Shown here in pieces: positions 27,870 through 36,848 of a stretch of 64,000 nt of DNA. The notes below the pieces were generated by a model, which ran no database searches, was not told where the DNA came from, and was given only the letters and a program-made list of their open reading frames with translations. The first letter of the stretch is position 1. Every line of letters starts with the position of its first letter. The DNA is from Adhaeribacter swui (GTDB lineage: Bacteria > Bacteroidota > Bacteroidia > Cytophagales > Hymenobacteraceae): assembly GCF_014217805.1 (NCBI RefSeq), contig NZ_CP055156.1, forward strand, positions 4,160,585 to 4,224,584, given 5' to 3'. Position numbers and translations under genes: made by a program.

Positions 27870-29465
27870 TTAACTGGTTTGTAAAGACAGGTTACTTTCT
27901 TCTAAATCCAGTTCGTTGTCCAGTCGCCGCAACAGTTCTTCTTCAATAATTCCTTGTTGGCGCAGCTCTTGCAATACCTGGCGTTCTACTTTAAAAATTT
28001 CGCACTGAGCCGAATGAAATTCCTGAAATAATACCTTGGGGTCTACGTGGCTGTTGTCGGTTCGTACCCGGCCGTTGATTTGGTCGATCTGCAATTCGTA
28101 TTTATTTTTTAAAAATTGCAAAATTTCGTTGCTGATATTTTCCGGCGAGAAATTAGATTCCAGGTGCACAATGGCTTTACTGGCCATTTGTAGCCGAATT
28201 TTCTTTTCAACCTCTTTGTATTTTTCTTCGATGGGTAAATCAAATTTTTTTATGAGCAGGGGTAAGGTTAAACCATGCACCACCAAAGAATACAAGATCA
28301 CGCAAAAAGTTAAAAAAATGATGAGTTCCCGACCCGGAAAAGCATTGCCGTTGGTTAAGGTTACCGGTAAAGCCAAGGCGGCGGCCAAAGATACAATGCC
28401 CCGCATGCCAGACCAGGATACAATAAACACGGCTTGCCAACTAGGCCGGGTTTCGGTAGAGCGGATGCGTTTGCTTAATAGCCGGGGCAGGTAAGTGCCG
28501 GGGTAAACCCAAATAATCCGGATGAGCATGGTTACTACGCTAATTACTAAACCATAGAAAATAATCTGGCTTAAAGAATAAGAACCCAGCGTGGTAAGAA
28601 TTACGGGCAGTTGTAAGCCGATGATGATAAAGATAACCGCGTTCAGTAGAAAAATAATAATATCCCAGACGTAGGTAGTTTGCAGCCGGGTATTATGCGT
28701 GAAAGTAGCGTGCAGCTTGCGCGTTAAAAACAAACCACTGGTAACTACCGCTAAAACGCCTGAAAAGTGAAAATGCTCGGCCAATAAAAAAGACAAATAC
28801 GGGGTTACCAGGGTTAGGGCTGTATCAATGGTAGGAATGCCGTCGATAAATTTGTGCAGATAATAAACGCCATATCCCACCAATAAACCAATTATTATAC
28901 CAGCTGCTCCCACCACCACAAACTGCAAACCTGCTTCCCAGATTACAAATTGGCCGGTTAGTACAGCCGCCACCGCGTACCGGTAGGCAATTAAACCGGA
29001 GGCATCGTTTACTAAGCTTTCCCCTTCGAGCACGGTAATTATGCGGCGGGGCACCCGTAAACCTTTGGTTACCGAAGTGGCAGCTACGGCATCCGGTGGA
29101 GATACAATGGCTCCCAAAATAAAACCTTCGGCTAAGCTAAAACCCGGAATTAAAGACGAACTGACATACGCAATAAGGCATGTGGTAAATAAGACGCAAC
29201 CAATAGCCAGAAATGAAATGGGCCGGCGAAATTTCTTTAAATCCCGCCACGAGGTGTTCCAGGCGGCGCCGTATAAGGCCGGGGGTAAGAAAACCAGCAA
29301 GGCAATATCGGGGTCCAGTTTAATAACTGGTAAGCCCGGTACTAAACCAATTAATAAACCCGTAATTACCAAAAAAACCGGGTAAGCGACCTTAATCTTA
29401 ATGGCAACTAAAGCAAATAAGATAGTAACGGCTAACAGGAGGATAATAATTTCCAGGTCCTTCAT
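27870..29465 (-). CDS. CPA1-family Na+/H+ antiporter
   Basis: A 531-residue monovalent cation/proton antiporter. About 12 helices span residues 5-410 with the CPA1 signature: PPALYGAAW in helix 3, SPPDAVAATSV and the ion-binding ND pair in ESLVNDASGL, then WSGMRGIVSLA. A cytoplasmic tail of about 110 residues (415-531) is charged and helical, as in NhaP/YjcE-type exchangers, and may regulate activity. It exports Na+ or K+ against protons at the inner membrane. It stands alone, with a 225-base gap to modC and no cation-binding regulatory domain visible. Confidence 0.93.
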   Translation of the reverse strand: MKDLEIIILLLAVTILFALVAIKIKVAYPVFLVITGLLIGLVPGLPVIKLDPDIALLVFLPPALYGAAWNTSWRDLKKFRRPISFLAIGCVLFTTCLIAYVSSSLIPGFSLAEGFILGAIVSPPDAVAATSVTKGLRVPRRIITVLEGESLVNDASGLIAYRYAVAAVLTGQFVIWEAGLQFVVVGAAGIIIGLLVGYGVYYLHKFIDGIPTIDTALTLVTPYLSFLLAEHFHFSGVLAVVTSGLFLTRKLHATFTHNTRLQTTYVWDIIIFLLNAVIFIIIGLQLPVILTTLGSYSLSQIIFYGLVISVVTMLIRIIWVYPGTYLPRLLSKRIRSTETRPSWQAVFIVSWSGMRGIVSLAAALALPVTLTNGNAFPGRELIIFLTFCVILYSLVVHGLTLPLLIKKFDLPIEEKYKEVEKKIRLQMASKAIVHLESNFSPENISNEILQFLKNKYELQIDQINGRVRTDNSHVDPKVLFQEFHSAQCEIFKVERQVLQELRQQGIIEEELLRRLDNELDLEESNLSLQTS

Positions 29466-29689
29466 AAATAGGCTTTCTTCAACAATTGCCCGACAAGCTG
29501 AATTAGGAGTGGGCGTTTAAAAATAGCAAATAATAGTAAAATTTAAATCGCAACAGCAGGCGCTTAGCTGCTTGTTGTTGCTGCCGCTACAAAGTTGAAT
29601 TTTTAAAAAATGGCATTTTTAAGAAGCAAAATCAGAATAGACTTAAGTGATTTTACCAGTACTTTAATTTAAAGAAAATTTTAAAATTT

Positions 29690-30307
29690 TTACTTCAGCT
29701 CAAACGCATGTTGGGCCAAGTCTCCGGTTTCGGCGGGGTAGTGGGTTACTACCAAACAAGTAATGGCAAACTCCCGCAATAATTGTTTTAATTCAGGAAT
29801 TAAACTTTGTTTTAAATTAGAGTCGAGGGCCGAAAAAGGTTCATCCAGGAGGAGCAGTTGGGGCTTGGTAGTAAGGGCCCGCAATAAAGCCAGCCGCTGC
29901 TGCTGGCCACCGGATAAGTGGCGGGGTTTGTGTTTCCGGAAAGATTGCATGCGGCCCAAATCTAATAATCGCTGCACGTAGGCCTGGTCGCGGGTACCAA
30001 AAAGCAAGTGTTGTTCTACGGTCATGTGCGGAAAAAGCGCATAATCCTGAAAAACAAAACCCACCCGCCTTTGCTGCGGACTTAAGCAAATATTGTTCGG
30101 CGTATCCAACCAAATGTGCGGCCCTACCTGAATAAAGCCTTTGTCGGGCTGCACCAAACCGGCAATAATTTTTAAAAAAGTAGTTTTTCCGGCTCCCGAT
30201 GGCCCCGAAATTTGCGTGGTGCTTTGCTCCGCGAAAGTGGTATTTAGCCGCAGCGGCTGGTGCCCGTTGTACGTTTTTATATGTTTAACTACTTCTACCC
30301 GGATCAT
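29690..30307 (-). CDS. modC: Molybdate ABC transporter ATP-binding protein, short form
   Basis: A 205-residue ABC ATPase with Walker A GPSGAGKTT, Q-loop FQDYALFPH, signature LSGGQQQR, Walker B LLLLDEPFSALD and switch His VVTHYP. It drives molybdate (or tungstate) import with ModB. Usual ModC proteins are about 350 residues with a C-terminal TOBE/Mop domain that binds molybdate; this one ends right after the ATPase domain, so feedback inhibition through that domain is absent. Its ATG overlaps the modB stop by 4 bases. The specificity rests on the neighbours modA and modB. Confidence 0.85.
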   Translation of the reverse strand: MIRVEVVKHIKTYNGHQPLRLNTTFAEQSTTQISGPSGAGKTTFLKIIAGLVQPDKGFIQVGPHIWLDTPNNICLSPQQRRVGFVFQDYALFPHMTVEQHLLFGTRDQAYVQRLLDLGRMQSFRKHKPRHLSGGQQQRLALLRALTTKPQLLLLDEPFSALDSNLKQSLIPELKQLLREFAITCLVVTHYPAETGDLAQHAFELK

Positions 30308-30975
30308 TCCAGCGGACTTTTGGCCGATTTTTGGTTTAAAACAAAAACAGCCACCACAATTACAAAAGTAAGGCTGAACAAAAACAAAGAATAATAGTTA
30401 GCGCTGGCGTAATCCAGGCTTTCTACGGCATCGTAAATGGCAATGGAAGCTACTTTGGTTAATCCCGGTATATTGCCGCCAATCATTAAAACTACGCCAA
30501 ATTCCCCCAGCGTATGGGCAAAGGTAAGTACCGCCGCCGTAATCAACGACGATTTAATATTAGGTAATAAAATGTACAGGAAAGTTTGCCACCGCGATTT
30601 GCCCATCGTGTAAGCTGCTTCGGCCATGGAGCGCGGTAAATGGTTAAAGGCCGACTTTACCGGACTAATCATGAAAGGCAAACTATAAATAACCGAAGCC
30701 AGAATTAAACCTTTAAACGAAAATACAAATTGCACGGCAAAAGTATCTTGCAGCCATTTACCCAAAGCATTTTGCGGGCTAAAAGCCAAAAGTAAGTAAA
30801 AACCTAATACCGATGGGGGAAGTACTAAGGGCATGGTTATAATGGCCTCGGTAATGAGTTTGGGTACCGAGCTGCGGCCAGCCAGCCAGTAGGCAATAGG
30901 TAAGCCAATTACCAGTAAAATAGCCGTGGTAACAAATGCAAGCTTTAAACTGAGCCAAATAGGCGCTAAATCCAT
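30304..30975 (-). CDS. modB: Molybdate ABC transporter permease
   Basis: A 223-residue inner-membrane permease with five or six helices and the cytoplasmic EAA loop (EAAYTMGKSRWQTF) that docks on the ATPase. Length and helix layout match ModB, and the stretch HTLGEFGVVLMIGGNIPG near the C-terminus is the conserved molybdate-permease block. It lies 17 bases after modA and overlaps modC, so modABC is one transcription unit. Confidence 0.92.
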   Translation of the reverse strand: MDLAPIWLSLKLAFVTTAILLVIGLPIAYWLAGRSSVPKLITEAIITMPLVLPPSVLGFYLLLAFSPQNALGKWLQDTFAVQFVFSFKGLILASVIYSLPFMISPVKSAFNHLPRSMAEAAYTMGKSRWQTFLYILLPNIKSSLITAAVLTFAHTLGEFGVVLMIGGNIPGLTKVASIAIYDAVESLDYASANYYSLFLFSLTFVIVVAVFVLNQKSAKSPLE

Positions 30976-30992
30976 ACTCTTATAGTTGCCAA

Positions 30993-31739
30993 CTAGGGAG
31001 TTAAATAGCCGTATTGCCGGAATAATTGTTGGGCCTCCGCGGAAAACAAATAACGGTAAAACTGCTGGGCTTTTGCGTAATTTTCTTTTTGGGCATGCTT
31101 CAGCAATATAACTCCTTGTTGTATCGGTGGGTACAATTTACGGTCTACCCGCACCCATTTTAATTTTTTATTTTGACTTTCGTAAATCAAAGCTTCGGTG
31201 GTAAATCCTAGTTTAACGGCACCCGTGGTAAGGTAGGTATTTACCTGGGCAATACTTTCGCCAAAAACCAACTTGGCCTGCAAGGTTTCCCATAATTTAT
31301 ACTGCCGCAAAACAGCTTCGGCGGCCTGGCCATAAGGTGCCAGCTTTGGATTAGCCAACGCAATTTTAGTTATTTCGGCTTGATTTACCAGCTTAGGCCA
31401 ATTTTTTAAATCCAGATTAGCACTACTGCAAACAATTAAGCTGCCAAGCGCATACGATTTTGGTTTACTTAAACCAAAACCTGCCTGATATAGGTTTTGG
31501 GGCATTGCCATATCGGCTGATAAAAACAAATCGTAGGGTGCGCCATTTTTAATTTGCGCCGTTAATTTTCCGGAAGAGCCGCTTATTATTTCCAGGTCAA
31601 TACCTGTTTTCTTCTGAAAATCTGTTTTTAAAACTTTAAGAACAAATTGCGCATTAGCTGCTACCGCCACCCGCAAAGGCTGACTACACCCCAATACCGG
31701 AAATAAAACAAACCAAACTATGGTTAAGAAAAGGCGCAT
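30993..31739 (-). CDS. modA: Molybdate-binding lipoprotein
   Basis: A 248-residue substrate-binding protein. The N-terminus has a hydrophobic signal ending VLGC, a lipobox with C18, so it is tethered to the outside of the inner membrane. Typical ModA features follow: VAVAANAQFVLKVL, then SGSSGKLTAQIKNGAPYDLF with the oxyanion-binding Ser residues, LSADMAMPQ, and a C-terminal region with the FSAEAQQLFRQYGY ending. Tungstate cannot be excluded as substrate. It lies 14 bases after the SUOX-fold gene at 31754. Confidence 0.92.
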   Translation of the reverse strand: MRLFLTIVWFVLFPVLGCSQPLRVAVAANAQFVLKVLKTDFQKKTGIDLEIISGSSGKLTAQIKNGAPYDLFLSADMAMPQNLYQAGFGLSKPKSYALGSLIVCSSANLDLKNWPKLVNQAEITKIALANPKLAPYGQAAEAVLRQYKLWETLQAKLVFGESIAQVNTYLTTGAVKLGFTTEALIYESQNKKLKWVRVDRKLYPPIQQGVILLKHAQKENYAKAQQFYRYLFSAEAQQLFRQYGYLTP

Positions 31740-31753
31740 AAGACCCGGTAAAA

Positions 31754-32260
31754 TTAAGAAGCGGATTGAATAATAATGTGATTAACCTGCCGGATAAAAC
31801 GGGTTTTCTTTTTCTCGCCTTCCACAATTATTTGAAAAGGGCCTTGTCCGGTACCTAGTAACTCCCCATTAATACGGGTAGCCAAAATTATTTTCTTATT
31901 AGAAAAAGCCGGATCAATTTCGGCTAGTGAAAAAACCACCTGGTATCCATCCGGGGCTTTAAGTAAAACGTATTTTTTTAAATTTTTTCCTTTTAACTCT
32001 GCGCCCAATGTTACCCCGGCCTTTTTCAGGATAGTAGCCAGCAATACGCCGGAATAGGTATGTGCCTGGTTTGTTTTATCCAGAACAATCACCGAGCTTT
32101 TTTCCATAGTGTCAATGGCAGCCAAGGTTATAGTTAGGGGTTCTTTTACTTCTCCGGATACCTGTAATATATTCTTCTCCGGGGCTTGGGCATGTCCCTT
32201 ATAGCCCAGCAGTAAAAAAGCCAGCAGGTAAATTCCGGAAAAGTAAATTTTAGTAATCAT
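31754..32260 (-). CDS. Exported molybdopterin-domain-like (SUOX-fold) protein lacking Cys
   Basis: A 168-residue protein with a signal peptide ending GYKGHAQA and one domain that resembles the oxidoreductase molybdopterin-binding fold (VSGEVKEPLTITL, then a YSGVLLATILKKAGV stretch, LKAPDGYQVVFSLAEI and the closing GPFQIIVEGEKK). In true sulphite-oxidase enzymes a Cys ligates Mo; this protein has no Cys at all, so it cannot bind the cofactor that way. It is the first gene of the modABC operon, 14 bases before modA. It may bind molybdate, a pterin or a redox partner in the periplasm; this is inference from position. Confidence 0.75.
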   Translation of the reverse strand: MITKIYFSGIYLLAFLLLGYKGHAQAPEKNILQVSGEVKEPLTITLAAIDTMEKSSVIVLDKTNQAHTYSGVLLATILKKAGVTLGAELKGKNLKKYVLLKAPDGYQVVFSLAEIDPAFSNKKIILATRINGELLGTGQGPFQIIVEGEKKKTRFIRQVNHIIIQSAS

Positions 32261-32405
32261 TTAATTAATAATTATTAAATTATAATGGTTTGCTAAAAAT
32301 ATTATTTTAGTAAAATGTGGCCTCAAGCATCTAATGTTGTAATTTTTTTCGGCTTACTGAATTGCCAGTTAAACCCGGCGGTGCCGGTAAAGTACTTAAT
32401 TAAAG

Positions 32406-32439
32406 TTTACCGTTATATTTTAAAAAATATAACGGTAAA
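32406..32439. promoter_or_regulatory. 34-bp perfect palindrome, ModE-like operator
   Basis: Left arm TTTACCGTTATATTTT (32406-32421) and right arm AAAATATAACGGTAAA (32424-32439) are exact complements around AA. The core CGTTATAT / ATATAACG resembles half-sites described for the molybdate-responsive repressor ModE (from memory). It lies 146 bases upstream of the mod operon's first ATG, in the divergent gap to the gene at 32660. No ModE gene is in this window. Confidence 0.6.
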
Positions 32440-32659
32440 TATAGTTAGTAAAGAGCAATTCGCAAGTGAAGGTCTCCTATAAAGCTTAAATTACTTACGC
32501 CGGTACCTGTCCTTACCGATTTAGTTGAACACGATTAAACAGAATTTGCTCAACCTTATTCTAAAATTATTATTCGATTATTAATACCTACCAACTAAGT
32601 TGCTTAATCAGCAGAAAAAGACGTTTTTATTTGTTATAGAAAGGTAAGAATTTAAAAAT

Positions 32660-33223
32660 ATGCACATAGCCATTCTTTCTACCAGCGTACGAACTGGCCG
32701 GAACAGCCACCGGGTAGGTATCTATTTTAAAAAGTTTATTGAAGAAAAACAACTTGCCACCGCCGATTTAATTGATCTGCAAGATTATCATTTCCCGATT
32801 TTTGAAGAGCGACTGCGGTTTATGGATAATCCGTTACCATCGGTGGTAGAGTTTGCTTCCCGGATGCAAAAAGCGGCCGGTATTATCGTGATTACGCCCG
32901 AATACAACGGCGGATTTCCGGCTAGTTTAAAAAACGTGATTGATCTATTATCGATAGAGTGGAAGGGTAAACCTACCAGCATTGTTACGGTATCAACGGG
33001 GCCATTGGGTGGGGTTTTGGTTTATCCGTCGCTTGTGTTTTCTTTATGGAAAAAAGGTGTTTGGGTAGTGCCGGCTCGGTATCAGGTGCCCCAAGTACAG
33101 GAAGCTTTTGATGCCCAAGGTAACCCCGCCGATGTGCCTGGTACCGAAAAAAGAACGCAAACTTTTCTGCAGGAGTTAGTATGGTTTATAGAAGCCCGAA
33201 GCAAGATGGCTAATACCGGATAA
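32660..33223 (+). CDS. NADPH-dependent FMN reductase
   Basis: A 187-residue flavodoxin-fold reductase. The N-terminal phosphate-binding loop reads LSTSVRTGRNSHRVG, and the flavin-contacting stretch TPEYNGGFPASLKNVID is characteristic of the FMN_red family (azoreductase/chromate-reductase type). It reduces flavins, quinones or azo compounds with NADPH in the cytosol. It is divergent from the mod operon, with the ModE-like palindrome between them, so joint control is possible. There are no other partner genes. Confidence 0.92.
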   Translation: MHIAILSTSVRTGRNSHRVGIYFKKFIEEKQLATADLIDLQDYHFPIFEERLRFMDNPLPSVVEFASRMQKAAGIIVITPEYNGGFPASLKNVIDLLSIEWKGKPTSIVTVSTGPLGGVLVYPSLVFSLWKKGVWVVPARYQVPQVQEAFDAQGNPADVPGTEKRTQTFLQELVWFIEARSKMANTG

Positions 33224-33451
33224 ACTAAATTAAGGTATAGTTTATTCCGTGGTCTGGTTTTAGGCTAAGTTTAGTTTCTACTTAATGGGGCTAATAATTA
33301 ATGGAATACTTGCTTTTTATTAACCTTATCAGATTTTTAAATTTTTTAAATTTCAGCTTTAATGTTTGCCTGTGTTATTTACCTGCTGAATCAGAATAGT
33401 TTATAAAAGTTAGGGTGCCCTATAATATGGCCAACCAAAATGGTAAAAATT

Positions 33452-33484
33452 TAAAAAAAAGACCCAAGTTGAAAAACTCAGGTC
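33452..33484 (-). terminator. Terminator of the suf operon
   Basis: On the minus strand GACCTGAGTT and AACTTGGGTC form an imperfect stem with loop TTTC, followed by eight T residues. It begins 11 bases after the stop codon at 33495 of the last suf-operon gene. Confidence 0.8.
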
Positions 33485-33494
33485 TGAAAGATTA

Positions 33495-33806
33495 TTATAA
33501 AAAGCCTAATTCCAATTTAGCTTCTTCGCTCATCATATCGCGGGTCCAGGGTGGGTCGAAGGTGAGCAGCACGTAAGCGTCGGTTACGCCTTCAATCGCT
33601 TCTAACTTACTTTGGGTTTCAAAAATAATGTCGCCGGCTGCCGGACAAGCCGGGGCGGTTAAGGTCATGGTTACGCGTACTTTGGTGCCTTCTTCTACCT
33701 TTATTTCATACACCAGCCCTAAATCATAAATATTAACCGGTATTTCCGGATCGTGAACGGTCCGGAGAACTTCTTCTACTTTATCTCTTAATTCCGAGGC
33801 GTTCAT
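33495..33806 (-). CDS. sufT: SufT-type DUF59 (MIP18) iron-sulphur assembly protein
   Basis: A 103-residue single DUF59/MIP18 domain: DPEIPVNIYDLGLVYEI and the conserved Cys in LTAPACPAAGD, ending with the DPPWTRDMMSEEAKLELGFL block common to SufT proteins. It assists maturation of Fe-S proteins after cluster assembly. It overlaps sufE by 4 bases and is the last gene of the suf operon, followed by a terminator. PaaD has the same fold, but the operon context fixes the assignment. Confidence 0.92.
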   Translation of the reverse strand: MNASELRDKVEEVLRTVHDPEIPVNIYDLGLVYEIKVEEGTKVRVTMTLTAPACPAAGDIIFETQSKLEAIEGVTDAYVLLTFDPPWTRDMMSEEAKLELGFL

Positions 33807-34234
33807 GATGCTTTTAAAGCTTGCGTTTGATAAGCTAAAGCGTATAATTTTATTTGCTTCAGCATGGCTAATAAACCGTTGGAGCGGGTAGGAGAGAGGT
33901 GGTTTTGTAAACCAATCTCATTAATAAAGTAAATATCAGCATTGGCAATATCCTGAGGCGTTTGCTCCGATAAAACCTGCACCACCATGCTTACTAAACC
34001 TTTGGTAATAATTGCATCGCTATCAGCGGTAAAATAAAGTTTCCCGTCTTTGTAATCGGCGTGCAACCAAACTTTCGACTGACAGCCTTTAATAATATTT
34101 TCTTCGGTCTTATACTTTTCGTCGATAATGGGCAGTTCCTTACCTAATTGAATAATGTACTCGTATTTGTCCATCCAATCATCAAATATCGCGAAATCGT
34201 CGATGATCTGATCCTGCCGCTCGTCTATGGTCAT
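33803..34234 (-). CDS. sufE: Cysteine desulphuration protein SufE
   Basis: A 143-residue SufE that accepts persulphide sulphur from SufS and passes it to SufB. The reactive Cys lies in IIKGCQSKVWL, and the FAIFDDWMDKYEYIIQLGK stretch near the N-terminus is the family block. The gene overlaps the SufT gene by 4 bases and follows sufS by 7 bases. Length matches the family (about 140). Confidence 0.95.
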   Translation of the reverse strand: MTIDERQDQIIDDFAIFDDWMDKYEYIIQLGKELPIIDEKYKTEENIIKGCQSKVWLHADYKDGKLYFTADSDAIITKGLVSMVVQVLSEQTPQDIANADIYFINEIGLQNHLSPTRSNGLLAMLKQIKLYALAYQTQALKAS

Positions 34235-34241
34235 AGGGGTA

Positions 34242-35495
34242 TTATCCGTTTAATAAGGTAATCGCTTTTTTAACGCCAACTACCAGCTTGTCAATTTCTT
34301 CCGGGGTATTGTACATGGCAATGGATGCTCTTACGGTACCCGGAATTTTAAAATATTGCATAATCGGCTCGGTACAATGGTGCCCCGTACGCACCGCAAT
34401 GCCTTGTTTATCCAGAATTTCGCCAATATCAAAGGGGTGCGCATCACCCACCAGGAAGGATATGGACGCCGCCCGGTTATTGGCTTCGCCGATAAACCGT
34501 AACTCATCAATGGTACGTAGCGCATCTACGGCGTAGCTATATAACTGGCTTTCCGTTTCCTGAATATTAGATATACCTATTTCCTGGATGTAATCAATTG
34601 CCGCTCCAAAAGCAATGGCTTCGGCAATACTGGGTGTACCGGCTTCAAACTTTAGAGGCAACACGTTGTAGGTAGTTTTTTGAAAACTCACCGATTTAAT
34701 CATGTCGCCGCCGCCTTGGTACGGAGGCATTTGGTTTAACCAATCTTCTTTGCCGTATAAAACGCCAAAACCGGTTGGGCCGTACATTTTGTGCGCCGAA
34801 AGAGCCATGAAATCTACATCCAGGTCCTGCACATCTAAAGGTAAATGCGGAGCCGCTTGAGCCGCATCTACTAACACCGGTATATTTTGCTGGTGCGCCC
34901 GGGCAATTACTTCTTTTACCGGGTTAATAGTACCCAAAGTATTTGAGATGTAAGTAAGAGCCACCAGTTTTACTCTTTCATCGAGCAACTCGTCCAGGGT
35001 TTCCAGTACCAGTTCGCCTTTTTCGTTTACCGGTATAACTTTAATGCTGGCACCACGCTCTTCGCAAATCATTTGCCAAGGCACAATGTTGGAGTGGTGC
35101 TCAATGGCCGAGATAACGATGCTATCGCCTTCTTTTAAAAATTTACGACCAAAACTACTCGCCACCAGGTTTATGCCATCGGTAGTACCCCGGGTAAAAA
35201 TAACTTCGTGCGCGTGCTTGGCATTAATAAAAGCCGTAGCTTTTTTACGGGCTTCTTCGTAAGCGCCGGTCGCTTTTTGGCTTAAATAATGCACGCCGCG
35301 GTGCACGTTGCTGTTGTATTGCGTATAATAATCCTGGATGGCATCCAGCACTAATTTAGGTTTTTGGGTAGTGGCGGCATTATCTAAATACACCAAAGGC
35401 TTACCGTAAACCTGCGTTTGCAGGATCGGAAAGTCAGCCCGGATTTTTTGAATATCCAACTGGATACCTGTTTCAAAACTTGTATTTGCCGACAT
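34242..35495 (-). CDS. sufS: Cysteine desulphurase SufS
   Basis: A 417-residue PLP enzyme (type II NifS/CsdB class) that takes sulphur from cysteine. Visible are YLDNAATTQKP, the PLP-lysine in ALSAHKMYGPTG and the catalytic Cys in RTGHHCTEPIM. RTGHHC is the short-loop form of the SufS class rather than IscS. It sits 5 bases after sufD and 7 bases before sufE, its sulphur acceptor. Length agrees with the family (about 406-415). Confidence 0.97.
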   Translation of the reverse strand: MSANTSFETGIQLDIQKIRADFPILQTQVYGKPLVYLDNAATTQKPKLVLDAIQDYYTQYNSNVHRGVHYLSQKATGAYEEARKKATAFINAKHAHEVIFTRGTTDGINLVASSFGRKFLKEGDSIVISAIEHHSNIVPWQMICEERGASIKVIPVNEKGELVLETLDELLDERVKLVALTYISNTLGTINPVKEVIARAHQQNIPVLVDAAQAAPHLPLDVQDLDVDFMALSAHKMYGPTGFGVLYGKEDWLNQMPPYQGGGDMIKSVSFQKTTYNVLPLKFEAGTPSIAEAIAFGAAIDYIQEIGISNIQETESQLYSYAVDALRTIDELRFIGEANNRAASISFLVGDAHPFDIGEILDKQGIAVRTGHHCTEPIMQYFKIPGTVRASIAMYNTPEEIDKLVVGVKKAITLLNG

Positions 35496-35500
35496 ACATT

Positions 35501-36847
35501 TTAGGCTTTAACCAACTCCTGCTCCGCAGGAATATGGTGCGTGATTAAATTATTGATATACGTTTCAATAGCCGGAATCTGAATATTTTGCGTAACATCA
35601 AACGCAAAGGCGCTTACCAGTAAACGCCGGGCCGTTGATTCGCTAATTCCCCGCGACCGCAAATAAAACATTGCTTCCTGGCTTAACTGACCTACCGTAG
35701 AACCATGGCTACATTTTACATCATCGGCAAAAATTTCCAACTGCGGCTTCGAGTTAATGGTAGCTTTGTTACTTAACAGCAAGTTGTTGTTCTGCTGAAA
35801 AGCATTTGTTTTCTGGGCATCGCGTTGCACAAATATTTTACCGTTAAACACACCGGTAGCATTATCCAGTAAAACGCCTTTATACACCTCATTGCTATTA
35901 CAATGCGGATGCAAATGGTTCACAAATGAATGATTATCTACCAACTGTTTGCCATTAGCCAGATACAAACCGTATAAATGGCTTTCGGTGTATTCATCGT
36001 CCAGGTTTACGTGCAGGTTGTTGCGCAGCAAATCCGATTCGGGTAACGAAAAAGTGTAGTTGCTGTACACGCTATCCCGCTTCTGGCTGATCTCGGTATG
36101 GCTTACCTGACGCGTATTTTTAGTATTGGTTTGCAGGTTGTAATGCTGTACCTGGGCATTTTCTTTAACTACAATTTCGGATAAGTTATTGATAAAGAAA
36201 TCGCCGGTTGAGTTGTCTGAAACTACGGACTCTACCAGACTTACTGAGGCGCTGCGATGCACCACCACCAAATGGCGCGGTTGAATAAACAGGTTACCGG
36301 CTCCGGCATAAATATGCACCAGGTGAATGGGTTTTTCCAGGACCACACTGGCCGGAATTTCAATAAAAATACCATCCGAAAACCAGGCGGTGTTTAAAGC
36401 CGCAAAATGGTATTTTCCGGTATTAACCTGTTGGCCAAAATGAGCGGCAAAAGCAGGTTCCGCTTCAGCATCGGCAATATTTTTAATTTTTATATGCGCC
36501 GGTAACTGATCCGATAGAGCTGCCTGCAACTGACCGTTTACCAATACAATCCGGTAAGCATCTAAAGCCGGAATAGCCGCATTATCCAGCGAAATAGCTG
36601 TTTTAGCAGCATTCTGGATAGCGTAGGGGTTAAACTCATACGTTTCCTTCAGAAAAGGCAATACATTCGTGTATTTCCAATCTTCTACCTTGCGGGAAGG
36701 GAAACCTAAAAGCCGGAAATCTTCAATAGCCTTTTTCCGAAACGGTAAAGAGGCCTCACTGCCGGTTGTTTGCCTGCTTGTAAACCAACTATCAAAACCG
36801 TGCAGCAGGTCTTGGTACAACGGTATAGTGGATATTTGATTAGCCAT
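35501..36847 (-). CDS. sufD: Fe-S cluster assembly scaffold subunit SufD
   Basis: A 448-residue SufD subunit of the SufBC2D scaffold. The N-terminus (FPSRKVEDWKYTNVLPF) and the C-terminal right-handed beta-helix block (CSHGSTVGQLSQEAMFYLRS) are typical. It follows sufC by a single base, so translation is coupled. SufD and SufB are paralogues; this one has the shorter N-terminal domain and lacks SufB features. Confidence 0.96.
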   Translation of the reverse strand: MANQISTIPLYQDLLHGFDSWFTSRQTTGSEASLPFRKKAIEDFRLLGFPSRKVEDWKYTNVLPFLKETYEFNPYAIQNAAKTAISLDNAAIPALDAYRIVLVNGQLQAALSDQLPAHIKIKNIADAEAEPAFAAHFGQQVNTGKYHFAALNTAWFSDGIFIEIPASVVLEKPIHLVHIYAGAGNLFIQPRHLVVVHRSASVSLVESVVSDNSTGDFFINNLSEIVVKENAQVQHYNLQTNTKNTRQVSHTEISQKRDSVYSNYTFSLPESDLLRNNLHVNLDDEYTESHLYGLYLANGKQLVDNHSFVNHLHPHCNSNEVYKGVLLDNATGVFNGKIFVQRDAQKTNAFQQNNNLLLSNKATINSKPQLEIFADDVKCSHGSTVGQLSQEAMFYLRSRGISESTARRLLVSAFAFDVTQNIQIPAIETYINNLITHHIPAEQELVKA

Positions 36848-36848
36848 T

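Noticed and set aside
32261-32659. Molybdenum-cofactor riboswitch upstream of the mod operon
   Set aside because: No conserved Moco-element fold was recognised; the palindrome fits a protein operator better.
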